DNA from: JANSYL01 sp965229695
GTDB taxonomy: Bacteria > Pseudomonadota > Alphaproteobacteria > Rhodobacterales > Rhodobacteraceae
Direction of reading: 5' to 3'
NCBI GenBank assembly: GCA_965229695.1
Contig: OZ245921.1
Location: forward strand, 744,001-808,000
Length of the DNA: 64,000 nucleotides
Below are positions 43,044 to 52,749 of the stretch, piece after piece (the stretch's first letter is position 1; the number at the start of each line of letters is the position of its first letter). The notes beneath the pieces were generated by a model. It saw only the letters and a list, made by a program, of their open reading frames with translations. It ran no database searches and was not told where the DNA came from. The position numbers and the translations under genes are program-made.

Positions 43044-43049
43044 GGCGGA

Positions 43050-44312
43050 TCAACCCCCGCCGCTTTGGCCATCGCCCGGAGGCGCGGCCCGGCGCGCCTG
43101 CCGCTGACGCGGCGGGCGGGCCACTTTGGTCAATTCCCGCAAGGCCGTGGTCAATTCGGCCAGATCGGCGCGGATACCATCCAAATCGCTGCCACGCGCC
43201 GCCCCAAGCTGTTCGTAAACCTGCAAAAGCTGCACATCGATCGACCGCAAGCGCATCTTGCTTTCTTCGTCGATCCCGCCCGAGCCTTGGGTCACCTCCA
43301 ACACCTCGGACAGACGCTCCTGCGCGGCGGCCAAACGTTGGGTCGCCTCCACCGGGCCGGGCCCCAGCTTACGGGTCAGGTCTTCGACCGCCGCCGCCAA
43401 TTGCACCACGCGGGTTTCGGTTTCCGCCCGGCGGGATTCCGACTGCGAAAACAGAGATTGCAGCGTGTCCATCTGATCGACCATGTGATCCAGCACCGTG
43501 GCAATCGCACTGCGATCCACGCCGCCGCCCTCACCTTCGCCCGAAGAGAAACTGACCCGCGTGATCGAGGCCAACCATTCTTCCAACGCGCGGTAAAACC
43601 GATTCTGGCCATGTCCGGCGTAAAGCTCCAGCAGCCCCACCACCAGCGAACCCGCCAAACCCAATAGCGAGGATGCAAAGGCTGTGCCCATGCCCCCCAG
43701 CTGATCCTCAAGCCCATCCATCAACCGGCCAAACACGGCCACGCCTTCTTCATCGGCGCCCGGTTGCAGGCTGCGAATGGTCTCAACAACCGCAGGCACC
43801 GTTGTCGCCAACCCAAAGAACGTGCCCAAAAGCCCAAGGAAAATCAGCAGGTTCGCAATGTATCGCGTGACATCGCGGCTTTCTTCCATCCGCGAGCCGA
43901 CCGAATCCAGAACCGACCGCGCAGCCGGTCCGGTGATCTGCATCCGCGACCCGCGCATCCGCGCGATATTGGTCATCGAGGCCAGCAAACGCGGCGGACG
44001 CGCCACCTCGTCCTGCGGGCCGGATGTCGCCAAACGTTCGATCCAGGCGACCGACGAAAACAGCTGAAACACCTGGAAGAAACAGGCCAAGACCCCCACC
44101 ACAAACACCAGGCCAATGGTGCCGTTCAGATAAGGGCTGGACAGGAACACCGGCTGCACCTGCGGCCAGATCAAAACGCCACCTGACGCCACCGCGCCGC
44201 AGATGATCAACATCAGCACGATCTGTTGGGTCGGTCGGGTGATGCGGGGGGCCGCGCCCTCGTCTGCTCTGCTCGCCATGGCTGATGTGGCCAATTCTAT
44301 TCTGTCGGCCAC
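43050..44312 (-). CDS. MotA/ExbB-like proton-channel protein with cytoplasmic tail
   Basis: 420 residues. Four membrane helices at about 31-50, 63-85, 151-173 and 207-231, the MotA/TolQ/ExbB pattern, with the conserved stretch LIFLGLLGTFFGLATTVPAV and GMGTAFASSLLGLAGSLVVG. Residues 240-420 are a helical cytoplasmic tail ending in an Arg/Pro/Gly-rich segment. Paired by 6 nt with the MotB-like gene. No flagellar, Tol or Ton genes are nearby, so the motor drives something else. Start: ATG at 44312; an in-frame ATG at 44279 is an alternative. Confidence 0.88.
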   Translation of the reverse strand: MADRIELATSAMASRADEGAAPRITRPTQQIVLMLIICGAVASGGVLIWPQVQPVFLSSPYLNGTIGLVFVVGVLACFFQVFQLFSSVAWIERLATSGPQDEVARPPRLLASMTNIARMRGSRMQITGPAARSVLDSVGSRMEESRDVTRYIANLLIFLGLLGTFFGLATTVPAVVETIRSLQPGADEEGVAVFGRLMDGLEDQLGGMGTAFASSLLGLAGSLVVGLLELYAGHGQNRFYRALEEWLASITRVSFSSGEGEGGGVDRSAIATVLDHMVDQMDTLQSLFSQSESRRAETETRVVQLAAAVEDLTRKLGPGPVEATQRLAAAQERLSEVLEVTQGSGGIDEESKMRLRSIDVQLLQVYEQLGAARGSDLDGIRADLAELTTALRELTKVARPPRQRQARRAAPPGDGQSGGG

Positions 44313-44352
44313 AACATACAGTCTGACCTGCGCAAAGCCAATGGGCGTTGGC

Positions 44353-44904
44353 CTAGATCGCCTTCAAATTGCGCACCCGGTCGACCAGCCAATCCAAATC
44401 GGCATCGGCCAGGCCCAGTTCGGCCAAATGGGCAGCGGTGTTGTAGAGATATTCATCATTCGGCCCGCGCCCGCCCACCGCATGGGCGATGATCTGGGCC
44501 TGGGCCTCAAGGCTCAGATCGCCACGATACTGGGTGTGATGCGGGTCGATCACATAGGTGACGACACCCGCTTGCTGGCTGCCATCGCGAAAGACAACGG
44601 TCTGCGTCGTTTCCAGATAGGCCGAAGATATCAGCTCCCGCTCGCGCAGGTAATCCAGCGTCCCACCGGCATCATCCGCAGCCACGCGAAAGGCCAAACC
44701 GTCGCAAAACGCCTGCTCCGCCGCATCCAAGGCCAGAACCAAGCCTGGATCGGCCTCGGTCCCGCGATGGTGGATCGAAGCCATGCAGAAACTGCGATGC
44801 CACCCGGCCAATCGCGCGACCCGTTGTTCGGCAACCGGAAAGCCTGGATCCCATAGCAAAGATCCATACCCAAACACCCAAAGATCGCCGTCGCCCATAT
44901 CCAT
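44353..44904 (-). CDS. ChaC-type gamma-glutamylcyclotransferase
   Basis: 183 residues. WVFGYGSLLWDPGF is the substrate-binding signature; the catalytic Glu lies in LRERELISSAYLE. ChaC enzymes cleave glutathione to 5-oxoproline and Cys-Gly. ATG at 44904, or 44898. It ends 40 nt before the MotA-like start on the same strand and may lead that operon; no functional link is evident. Confidence 0.92.
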   Translation of the reverse strand: MDMGDGDLWVFGYGSLLWDPGFPVAEQRVARLAGWHRSFCMASIHHRGTEADPGLVLALDAAEQAFCDGLAFRVAADDAGGTLDYLRERELISSAYLETTQTVVFRDGSQQAGVVTYVIDPHHTQYRGDLSLEAQAQIIAHAVGGRGPNDEYLYNTAAHLAELGLADADLDWLVDRVRNLKAI

Positions 44905-44964
44905 CCACCTTGTTGCGCCCCGCCGTTCTAGGCTAGGGCGGGGCTAAGAGGAATGGGGCGGATC

Positions 44965-45966
44965 ATGAAAACGCTGATTGGGATCTTCGGATTGGCGGCC
45001 ATTGTGGCCACTGGCCTTTGGTTTGCCGGGGCCACAGCGACCGAACGGGTTGTGCGCGGCTGGCTTGATGCACGGGAAAGTGCAGGATGGGTCGTCAATT
45101 ACCAGGCGGTTGAAACCGGCGGCTTTCCCACGCGCTTTACCACCGACATCACCGATTTGACCCTGGCCGATCCCACCACCGGCTGGGCTTGGACAGCGCC
45201 CGATTTCACGCTCAGCCAGCGGCCCTGGCGGCCTGATCACATCACCGCCACCTGGCCGCAAAATCAAACCATCGCTTCCCCCTTTGAACGGCTCGACGTG
45301 GCCGCGGGCGCGATCGTGGCCGAGCTTGACGTGCAACCCACAGCCAATCTGGCCCTGGATGCCGCCCGCACTGAGATGCAGCAGGTCACACTGACCAGCA
45401 ATCTGGGCGGCGTTAGCTCACTCGAAAGCGGCCTGCTCGATGTCACCCGGCAAGAGGGTCAGACGGCGCGCTACAGCGTGCTGTTCGAAGCCACCGACCT
45501 CACCCCACCCAGCGAGCTTGTCACCTTGCTCGACCCAGCAGGTGAAATGCCTGCGACCTTGGAAAACCTGCGCTATGCCGCGGACATGAGCTTCGACCGG
45601 CCCTGGGATCTGAGCGCATTGGAGCAATCGCGCCCGCAAATCACTCAAATCAACCTCGAAGAAATGCAGGCCCAATGGGGCGCACTTCTGTTCCGGGCCG
45701 CGGGCAATCTAGACGTGGATGACCAAGGCCGTGCCACGGGCGAGATTGCTTTGCGGGCCGAAAACTGGCGTCAAATGCTGGATATGGGCAGCCGCGCAGG
45801 GGTTTTAGCCGACGCCGTGCGCGCCACGGCCGAAACCGCGCTGGGCTTTTTGGCCGGTCTGTCGGGGCGCCCCGAAGATATCGACGCGACGCTACGCCTG
45901 GACGAAGGGTTTGTCTTCCTCGGGCCACTGCCGATTGGCGAGGCGCCGCGCATCATCCTGCGCTAA
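44965..45966 (+). CDS. DUF2125 family protein
   Basis: 333 residues. N-terminal signal anchor (KTLIGIFGLAAIVATGLWFA). The rest is a beta-rich domain (GWVVNYQAVETGGFPTRFTT; FTLSQRPWRPDHITATWPQN) typical of the alphaproteobacterial DUF2125 family, periplasmic and of unknown function. ATG at 44965 is preferred; the one at 44953 abuts its AGAGGA. Convergent with the extensin-like gene, 4-nt overlap. Confidence 0.9.
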   Translation: MKTLIGIFGLAAIVATGLWFAGATATERVVRGWLDARESAGWVVNYQAVETGGFPTRFTTDITDLTLADPTTGWAWTAPDFTLSQRPWRPDHITATWPQNQTIASPFERLDVAAGAIVAELDVQPTANLALDAARTEMQQVTLTSNLGGVSSLESGLLDVTRQEGQTARYSVLFEATDLTPPSELVTLLDPAGEMPATLENLRYAADMSFDRPWDLSALEQSRPQITQINLEEMQAQWGALLFRAAGNLDVDDQGRATGEIALRAENWRQMLDMGSRAGVLADAVRATAETALGFLAGLSGRPEDIDATLRLDEGFVFLGPLPIGEAPRIILR

Positions 45967-46946
45967 CGGCAGTAAGGCCCGGATCGGTAAGACGCGACAT
46001 CAAAATGGAAATGATCCTGGTGGAACCGGTCTGAGTTCGGCCCCAGAACCGTGCCAAACGGCCCGCATGCCCCCCGATGCACCGATTGCAAAATGCGCCC
46101 CTCGCGCCCGTTGCGCCAATCGGTCAACACGGTCAACTCGGTCCCATTCACCAAACCAATGCCCGCTATATCAATCGCATTGCCCCGCGCATGTTCGCTG
46201 AGCCGCGCGCCCGCCTGGCTGTTGCGCGTGCGGCAGGCGTAAGACGCGACGACACGCAGATTGGCCACACCACCGCCGCGCCGCCCCACTTCGGGCACCA
46301 GGCTGCGTTGCACCCAGGTTTGCAGCGACCGCGCGGTGTTGCAGTTGATCGTCGCGGGCGTGGTCAGGGCGATCCCATCAACCTCACGCAAACGGATCGG
46401 CTCAGCGATGCCGCAGCCCGAGATGCGCCCGGTGATCGATTGCAACCGATCCCCCACCAACCCAGGCGAGCCGCACAGCCCCCCACGCGTACCCGGCTGT
46501 GCCACCCGCGCGGGCGTCTGGCGGGTCGCCGTGGCGCGCACCCGCGCCTCCAACCCATCGGGCCGCAAAGCAGGGCGCAGCGACCGCGCCACCGCCAAGG
46601 CGGTGCTGGCGCGGATGCCCGCCGGCGCATTGGGTGTGCCGGCAAACAAGCCGCTCAGGTCAACCTGCGGGCTGGGGGTCGAGGTCGGCGGCGGTGCCGA
46701 TGTGACCGCCGCCGTGCGCGGCGAGGGCGTGCCGCCGGGCCGCAAAGCAGGGCGCAACGAGGCGCGCGGGGCAAAGGCGCTGGCCGTGATTATGACGCGG
46801 GTCAGCCCCTCGGGGTCGCTGGTCTCGCTCAAATCCGCGCCAGGGCGGGGATCAGGCCGGGGAGAGCGATCCGGCGCGTTGGCCAACCCTGCCCCCGTGA
46901 CGGCCAAGGCCAAAACCGCGGCGATATAAGCCGCGCGCGCCCTCAT
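45963..46946 (-). CDS. Extensin-like (Extensin_C) secreted protein
   Basis: 327 residues. Signal peptide 1-24, then a Pro/Arg/Ser-rich disordered region (about 25-150) with repeats such as SLRPALRPGG and SLRPALRPDG, then the extensin-like C-domain with four or more Cys, SEHARGNAIDIAG and HQDHFHFD. The last two are His/Asp metal-site motifs like those of LAS peptidases. Probably a periplasmic peptidoglycan-acting enzyme. Starts within the tyrA stop (ATGA). Confidence 0.9.
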   Translation of the reverse strand: MRARAAYIAAVLALAVTGAGLANAPDRSPRPDPRPGADLSETSDPEGLTRVIITASAFAPRASLRPALRPGGTPSPRTAAVTSAPPPTSTPSPQVDLSGLFAGTPNAPAGIRASTALAVARSLRPALRPDGLEARVRATATRQTPARVAQPGTRGGLCGSPGLVGDRLQSITGRISGCGIAEPIRLREVDGIALTTPATINCNTARSLQTWVQRSLVPEVGRRGGGVANLRVVASYACRTRNSQAGARLSEHARGNAIDIAGIGLVNGTELTVLTDWRNGREGRILQSVHRGACGPFGTVLGPNSDRFHQDHFHFDVASYRSGPYCR

Positions 46947-47878
46947 TCCTCGCCGCTGTCGCGTTTGCCTGGAACGCGCCCGAAATTCGGCGCATCGGTA
47001 TCTTGGCCCGCCTCGATAATTCCCCGGCGAATGGCCCGCGTGCGGGTGAAATAATCATGCAGATGATCCCCATCGCCGGTGCGGATCGCCCGTTGCAGGG
47101 CAAAAAGCTCTTCGGTGAAACGGCCCAGAATTTCCAGCGTGGCTTCCTTGTTCGACAGGAACACATCGCGCCACATGGTGGGGTCACTAGCCGCGATCCG
47201 GGTGAAATCCCGGAAACCAGCGGCGGAGTATTTGATCACCTCGCTATCGGTCACCCGGCGCAGATCGTCGGCCACACCCACCATGGTATAGGCGATCAAA
47301 TGCGGCGTATGGCTGGTGACGGCCAGAACCAGATCGTGGTGATCCGGCCCCATTTCTTCGACATTGGCACCGCAGCCTTCCCAAAGCGTCCGCAGCTTGG
47401 CCGTCGCGGCGAGGTCAGTGCCTTCGACCGGGGTCAGCACCACATAGCGATTGTCAAAAAGCTCGGCAAAGCCCGACCTTGGCCCAGAATGCTCGGTCCC
47501 GGCCAGCGGGTGACCGGGGATGAAATGCACATGATCCGGCAGATGCGGGCCAACCTGAATGATCACATCCTGCTTGACCGAACCGACATCCGTCACCGTT
47601 GCGTCCTCGGCCAAAACCGGTGCGATCTCACGCGCCACGGCCTCCATCGCGCCCACCGGCACACACAGGACCACCAGATCAGCGCCTTCTACAGCCTCGG
47701 CCGCCGTTTCGACCACGCGGTCGCATAATCCAATCTCCGCGGCGATGGCGCGGGTGTCCGCCGAGCGCGCGGTGCCGACAATCTCACCAGCCAATCCGCC
47801 CCGCCGCATAGCATGCGCCATGGAACCTGCGATGAGGCCCAGGCCGATCAAAGCGACACGGGTGTAAATCTGGCTCAT
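46943..47878 (-). CDS. tyrA: Prephenate/arogenate dehydrogenase
   Basis: 311 residues. NAD(P)-dependent oxidative decarboxylation toward tyrosine. N-terminal VALIGLGLIAGSMAHAM nucleotide site, VGSVKQDVI, the substrate motif HFIPGHPLAGTEHSG, and SHTPHLIAYTM. Whether it prefers prephenate or arogenate cannot be read. Overlaps hisC upstream and the extensin-like gene downstream by 4 nt each; hisC-tyrA in tandem suggests HisC also transaminates aromatic precursors. Confidence 0.95.
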   Translation of the reverse strand: MSQIYTRVALIGLGLIAGSMAHAMRRGGLAGEIVGTARSADTRAIAAEIGLCDRVVETAAEAVEGADLVVLCVPVGAMEAVAREIAPVLAEDATVTDVGSVKQDVIIQVGPHLPDHVHFIPGHPLAGTEHSGPRSGFAELFDNRYVVLTPVEGTDLAATAKLRTLWEGCGANVEEMGPDHHDLVLAVTSHTPHLIAYTMVGVADDLRRVTDSEVIKYSAAGFRDFTRIAASDPTMWRDVFLSNKEATLEILGRFTEELFALQRAIRTGDGDHLHDYFTRTRAIRRGIIEAGQDTDAPNFGRVPGKRDSGEE

Positions 47879-48969
47879 GCCGCCCCCACAAATTCGGCCA
47901 GCGCATCCAATACGCGGGTCACATCCTCGGGCCGCCCCACGGTGATCCGCAGCCCCTGCGGCAGCTTATAGCCTTTGACCTGGCGCACGATGATCCCGGC
48001 CTGTTTCAAATGCGCATCCGCCGCATCCGCCGTTGCCTCATCCACAAAACGGGCCAGCACAAAATTGGCGTGGCTGTCATCCACCGCGATGCCCAACTGG
48101 CGCAAACCACCGGTCAACCGCGCGCGTTCTTCGGCATTCACCCGCAGGCAGCTTTCGATGAAATCCCTGTCCTGCACCGCCGCCTCCGCCCCGATCAAAG
48201 CCGGAACCGACAGGTTAAAGGGCCCACGAATGCGGTTCAGCACGTCGATCACATGTTGCGGGCCATAGCCCCAGCCAACGCGCAACCCGCCCAGCCCGTA
48301 GACCTTGGAAAAGGTGCGCGTCATCACCACGTTTTCCCGCCGTTCCACCAGCGATGCGCCGCCGTCATAATCCGGCACAAATTCGGCATAGGCCCCATCG
48401 ATCACCAACAGGCATTGCTCGGGCAGCGCCTCGGCCAACCGCTCTAGCTCGGGCAGCGACACCATCGTGCCCGTGGGGTTGTTCGGATTTGCGATAAACA
48501 CCAACCGCGTGCGCTCGGTCAGCGCGCCGATCAGTGCGTCGATATCGGTCACCCGTTCGGCCTCGGGCACCTCCAGGGGCGTCGCCCCCACCGCTTGGGC
48601 CGAAATGCGATAGATCGAAAACCCGTGTTCGGTGAACAGCACCTCATCGCCTGGCCCGGCATAAGCCTGGCACAGCCAGGTCAGCACCTCGTCAGAGCCA
48701 ACGCCACAAATCACCTGATCGGGGTTAACCCCGTGTATTTCCCCAATCGCGGCGCGCAACGGGCCGTGATCGGTCGACGGATACCGGTGCAAATCCGCAA
48801 TCGTCTCGCGCGCGGCCGCAATCGCCTTGGGGCTTGGCCCAAACGGGTTTTCATTCGAGCTCAGCTTCAGCGGCGCGGCATGGCCCGCGATTTTCGAAGC
48901 CCCGCCCTGGTAAAGCGCGATGTCAAGAATGCCGGGTTGCGGACGGATCGGGGGCACGACGGAAATCAC
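47875..48969 (-). CDS. hisC: Histidinol-phosphate aminotransferase (also aromatic)
   Basis: 364 residues, fold-type I PLP enzyme: KLSSNENPFGPSPKAIAA, FIANPNNPTGTM, VIDGAYAEF, and the Schiff-base Lys in TRTFSKVYGLGGLRVGWGYG. Converts imidazole-acetol phosphate to histidinol phosphate. Coupling to tyrA suggests a second role in tyrosine or phenylalanine synthesis. First gene of a three-gene minus-strand operon. Confidence 0.95.
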   Translation of the reverse strand: MISVVPPIRPQPGILDIALYQGGASKIAGHAAPLKLSSNENPFGPSPKAIAAARETIADLHRYPSTDHGPLRAAIGEIHGVNPDQVICGVGSDEVLTWLCQAYAGPGDEVLFTEHGFSIYRISAQAVGATPLEVPEAERVTDIDALIGALTERTRLVFIANPNNPTGTMVSLPELERLAEALPEQCLLVIDGAYAEFVPDYDGGASLVERRENVVMTRTFSKVYGLGGLRVGWGYGPQHVIDVLNRIRGPFNLSVPALIGAEAAVQDRDFIESCLRVNAEERARLTGGLRQLGIAVDDSHANFVLARFVDEATADAADAHLKQAGIIVRQVKGYKLPQGLRITVGRPEDVTRVLDALAEFVGAA

Positions 48970-49041
48970 CTGTATTGTTCAAATTCACCCGAAAGGTGAG
49001 GTTTTCGGCGCTTTTAGCGGCCCAGCGGCCCCAGGCAAAGC

Positions 49042-51234
49042 CTAATAGAAGCTTTGCGGGTCGATATCGACGGAAAGCCGCAGGTTGTTCGGCAATTTCA
49101 AGCCACGGATCCAGGATTGGATCGCGCTTTGGATCGGCGCGCCTTTTGGCGCTTTGACCAGCAGCCGCACCCGATGCCGCCCGCGCACCCGCGCAATCGG
49201 CGCCGGGGCGGGCCCATAGACCTGCGCCCCTATCTGTCGCAGCGGCGCGTCATGGCGCGCCAAATGCCCTCCCAGATCATGGGCCGCCGCCGCATCGGGG
49301 GAGGAGATGATGATCCCCGCCAACCGACCAAAGGGCGGCATCGCGGTGGCCTGCCGTTCCTCGGCCTCCGCCCGCCAAAACCCTTCCTCATCCCCCGACA
49401 GGATGGCGCGGATCACCGGGTGATCGGGCTGAAAACTTTGCAAAAGCGCCACGCCCTGGGTCTCCACCCGTCCCGCGCGGCCCGCCACCTGGCGCATTAA
49501 TTGAAACGTCCGTTCCGCCGCGCGCAGGTCGGAGCCTTGCAGACCCAGATCGGCATCAACCACGCCCACCAGCGTCAGCCGGGGAAAGTTATGGCCCTTT
49601 GCCACCAATTGCGTGCCGATGATGATATCGGTCTCACCCTCGGCAATCTCTTCAATCTGCGCCTTCAGGGCACGGGCCGAACCAAACAGGTCCGAGCTTA
49701 GCACCGCCAGTGTCGCATCGGGGAACAGCCGCGCCGCCTCCTCGGCCACCCGCTCCACGCCTGGGCCGACGGCGGCCATCTTCCCTTCGACCCCGCAATT
49801 GGGGCAGGTCGTCGGCACCGGCTTGGTTTCCCCACATTGATGGCACATCAAACGCTTCTGGAACCGGTGTTCGACCATGCGCGCATCACAATTGTCGCAC
49901 CCAACCTGCTCGCCACAGGCCCGGCACAGCGTCACCGGCGCATAACCCCTGCGGTTCAAAAACAAGAGCGATTGCTCACCCGCCCGCAGCCGCTCGGCCA
50001 CCGCCATTTGAAGCGAGGGCGAAATCCATGACCCGCTTGACAAATCCTCCACGCGCATATCAATCGCGCGCATCTCGGGCAGAACCGCCGCGCCAAATCG
50101 CGTTGGTAAATCAAGGCGTTGATACTTCCCAGCCTCGGCGTTCGACCAGGTTTCCAAGCTTGGCGTGGCCGAGGCCAAAACCACCTGGGCGTCGTTCAGC
50201 GAAGCGCGCAAAACCGCCATGTCGCGGGCGTTGTAAAGCGCGCCCTCTTCCTGTTTGTAGGAACTGTCATGTTCCTCATCCACGACGATCAGACCCAGAT
50301 CGCGGAAGGGCAGGAACAGCGCCGATCGCGCGCCCACCACCAGCTGCGCATCGCCTTGGCCCAGCATTTTCCAGCAACGGCGGCGTTCGGTCATCGTCAC
50401 GCCCGAATGCCATTCCGCGGGCTTGGCGCCAAAGCGCGCCTCAACCCGCGTCAGAAATTCCGAGGTCAGCGCGATTTCCGGCAGCAAGACCAGCGCCTGC
50501 CGCCCCAAACGCAGACATTCGGCCACAGCTTCCAGATAGACCTCGGTCTTGCCTGATCCCGTCACCCCCTTCAGCAAGGTTGTCCCGTAGTGCCGCGCCC
50601 GTACCGCCTCGCGCAGGGTTTCCGTGGCTTTGGCCTGTTCCTCGGTCAGCGCCTTGCCGGACCGGCCCGGATCAAGCGGCAGATAGGGCGCATCGCGGGG
50701 GGTGTCGGCCTCCTCCACCACGCCCATCTCGGCCAGGCCCTTCACGACCGAGGATGTGACCCCGGCCAGATCGCTCAACTCTTTGAGGGTAAAGCCCAGA
50801 CCGCCATATTCGACCAAGGTCTCGATCACCCGGCGCCGCGCGTCGGTCATCCGCGCGGGCTCCCCCTGGCCCAACCGATAGATCTTGCGCATCGAGGGCG
50901 GATCGCTCAGCCCCGGCACCCGGGTCGCCAGCCGCAGCATCGCCGATAGGGGTGTCAGCGTGTAGGCCCCGGCGCGCTCCAGAAATTCGTGCATCTCGGC
51001 CTGCATCGCCGCCGCGTCCAGCACCCGGTTCACCTGCCGCACCTTGGCGATATCCCAATCGCCTCTGCCTGGCCCCCAGATCACGCCCAATACCTTGCGC
51101 GGGCCCAGCGGCACCTCGACAAAGGCCCCCAGCCAACAGCCGCCTTCGGGCGCACGGTAATCTAACACGCGATCCAACGGCTCCGGCGTCAGCACGCCGA
51201 CCAATGATCCTTCTTCGAAATAGCCTTCGGACAT
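49042..51234 (-). CDS. priA: Primosomal protein N' (replication restart helicase)
   Basis: 730 residues. N-terminal DNA-binding domain; Walker A GVTGSGKT at 223-230; DEEH box (VVDEEHDSSYKQEEG); the zinc-binding insert with CRACGEQVGCDNC and CHQCGETKPVPTTCPNCG; helicase motifs GTQLVAKGHNFP and QVAGRAGR. Restarts collapsed forks by loading DnaB. Divergent from the transaldolase gene. Full length. Confidence 0.97.
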   Translation of the reverse strand: MSEGYFEEGSLVGVLTPEPLDRVLDYRAPEGGCWLGAFVEVPLGPRKVLGVIWGPGRGDWDIAKVRQVNRVLDAAAMQAEMHEFLERAGAYTLTPLSAMLRLATRVPGLSDPPSMRKIYRLGQGEPARMTDARRRVIETLVEYGGLGFTLKELSDLAGVTSSVVKGLAEMGVVEEADTPRDAPYLPLDPGRSGKALTEEQAKATETLREAVRARHYGTTLLKGVTGSGKTEVYLEAVAECLRLGRQALVLLPEIALTSEFLTRVEARFGAKPAEWHSGVTMTERRRCWKMLGQGDAQLVVGARSALFLPFRDLGLIVVDEEHDSSYKQEEGALYNARDMAVLRASLNDAQVVLASATPSLETWSNAEAGKYQRLDLPTRFGAAVLPEMRAIDMRVEDLSSGSWISPSLQMAVAERLRAGEQSLLFLNRRGYAPVTLCRACGEQVGCDNCDARMVEHRFQKRLMCHQCGETKPVPTTCPNCGVEGKMAAVGPGVERVAEEAARLFPDATLAVLSSDLFGSARALKAQIEEIAEGETDIIIGTQLVAKGHNFPRLTLVGVVDADLGLQGSDLRAAERTFQLMRQVAGRAGRVETQGVALLQSFQPDHPVIRAILSGDEEGFWRAEAEERQATAMPPFGRLAGIIISSPDAAAAHDLGGHLARHDAPLRQIGAQVYGPAPAPIARVRGRHRVRLLVKAPKGAPIQSAIQSWIRGLKLPNNLRLSVDIDPQSFY

Positions 51235-51309
51235 GGGTTCCGGCAGCGCGCCCCTTGCGGTAGAAGGCCGCTAACTGACCACGCCCTGCGCCGAAAAGGA
51301 ACCGACCCG

Positions 51310-51963
51310 ATGAAATTCTTTGTGGATACTGCCGATGTCGATGCCATTGCCGAGCTGAGTGACCTGGGCATGGTCGATGGGGTTACCACCAACCCCTCGC
51401 TGATTATGAAATCGGGCCGCGACATCAAAGAGGTCACGAAAGAGATCTGTGATATGGTCGCGGGGCCGGTATCGGCTGAAACCGTGGCGCTCGATGCCGA
51501 TGGCATGATCGACGAAGGGCGCGAACTGGCCAAGATCGCCGATAACATCACCATCAAAGTGCCGCTGACCTGGGCCGGGCTGAAAGCGTGTAAGGTTCTG
51601 TCAGGCGAAGGCCGCATGGTGAACGTCACGCTCTGCTTTTCGGCCAATCAGGCTCTTCTGGCGGCCAAGGCGGGCGCAACCTTTATCTCGCCCTTCATCG
51701 GGCGCTTAGACGATATCAACATCGATGGCATGAATCTGATCGCGGATATCCGTACGATCTATGACAATTACGACTTCTCCACAGAGATACTCGCAGCCTC
51801 GATCCGCTCGGTAAATCACATGAAAGACGCCGCTTTGATCGGCGCAGATGTGGCCACAGCGCCACCCAATGTGATCAAATCCATGGCCAATCACGTGTTG
51901 ACCGACAAAGGTCTGGACGCATTCCTGAAAGACTGGGAAAAAACGGGGCAGAAAATTCTGTGA
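51310..51963 (+). CDS. tal: Transaldolase / fructose-6-phosphate aldolase-like
   Basis: 217 residues, the short (subfamily 3B) form: MKFFVDTADVDAIAELSDLG, VTTNPSLIMKSG, and the Schiff-base Lys in NITIKVPLTWAGLKA. Moves dihydroxyacetone units in the pentose-phosphate pathway, although close relatives are fructose-6-phosphate aldolases. AAGGA is 9 nt before the ATG. Confidence 0.95.
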   Translation: MKFFVDTADVDAIAELSDLGMVDGVTTNPSLIMKSGRDIKEVTKEICDMVAGPVSAETVALDADGMIDEGRELAKIADNITIKVPLTWAGLKACKVLSGEGRMVNVTLCFSANQALLAAKAGATFISPFIGRLDDINIDGMNLIADIRTIYDNYDFSTEILAASIRSVNHMKDAALIGADVATAPPNVIKSMANHVLTDKGLDAFLKDWEKTGQKIL

Positions 51964-52016
51964 CTTTCGTGTAGGGTCGCGGACAACAAGAAAAAACAAA
52001 TTTGAGGGCAGACCCG

Positions 52017-52745
52017 GTGAGCAGCGAACAGGCCGAAGCGCCGTCTTTTACCGATGATGATTGGCGGGACCGGATTCTGACCGATCCCGATCTGATCCTG
52101 GATGACCGCGACCTGATGCGCGCCCTGATCTCGGCCAATGATCGGCAGATGGGCGGCAACATCGTCGATATGCGCGGCATTGCGATGGAACGGCTGGAAA
52201 ACCGGCTGGACCGGCTGGAAGACACCCACCGCTCGGTCATCGCCGCGGCTTACGAAAATCTCGCTGGCACCAATCAGATTCACCGCGCGATTCTGACCTT
52301 ATTGGATCAGCCTGATTTCACCGCTTTCCTCAAAGCGCTAGCGGGCGATGTTGCCCTGACCCTGCGTGTCGATCGCGTGCGCCTGGTCCTCGAAAGCCCC
52401 GAGGCGACTGAGACCGCCGCCCCCAAAGTGCAAAAGCTGGAAGATGTGCTAACCGTTGTCGCCCCCGGCTTTGTTGAAAACTACGTCACCGGCGGGCGCG
52501 CTGTGCCGCATCGCCAGGTCACGCTGCGCCAGATCGGCGATGGCAGCGACCGCATCTTTGGCGACGCCGCGCAATGGATCAAATCCGAGGCGCTCCTGAC
52601 CCTCGATCTGGGCGAAGGCCGCCTGCCCGGCCTTTTGGTCATGGGGGCCGAAGACCCGCATCAGTTCCGCCCAAGCCAGGGCACCGATTTGCTGACCTTC
52701 TTTGTCGGCGTCTTCGAACGGCTGATGAAACGCTGGCTGGCCTAA
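52017..52745 (+). CDS. DUF484 family protein
   Basis: 242 residues from a GTG at 52017, GAGGG 8 nt upstream. N-terminal DRILTDPDLILDDRDLMRAL then NIVDMRGIAMERLENRLDRL, followed by a GAF-like domain ending TFFVGVFERLMKRWLA: the DUF484 pattern. Function unknown. It precedes xerC by 4 nt, an association conserved in proteobacteria, so it may assist chromosome dimer resolution. Confidence 0.92.
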   Translation: MSSEQAEAPSFTDDDWRDRILTDPDLILDDRDLMRALISANDRQMGGNIVDMRGIAMERLENRLDRLEDTHRSVIAAAYENLAGTNQIHRAILTLLDQPDFTAFLKALAGDVALTLRVDRVRLVLESPEATETAAPKVQKLEDVLTVVAPGFVENYVTGGRAVPHRQVTLRQIGDGSDRIFGDAAQWIKSEALLTLDLGEGRLPGLLVMGAEDPHQFRPSQGTDLLTFFVGVFERLMKRWLA

Positions 52746-52749
52746 GGGC

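Noticed and set aside
40926..44312. Zorya anti-phage system (ZorA/ZorB)
   Set aside because: The pair has MotA/MotB-like folds, but ZorB is short, the helical extension is in the wrong partner, and no ZorC, ZorD or ZorE gene is adjacent. Neighbours are housekeeping genes.
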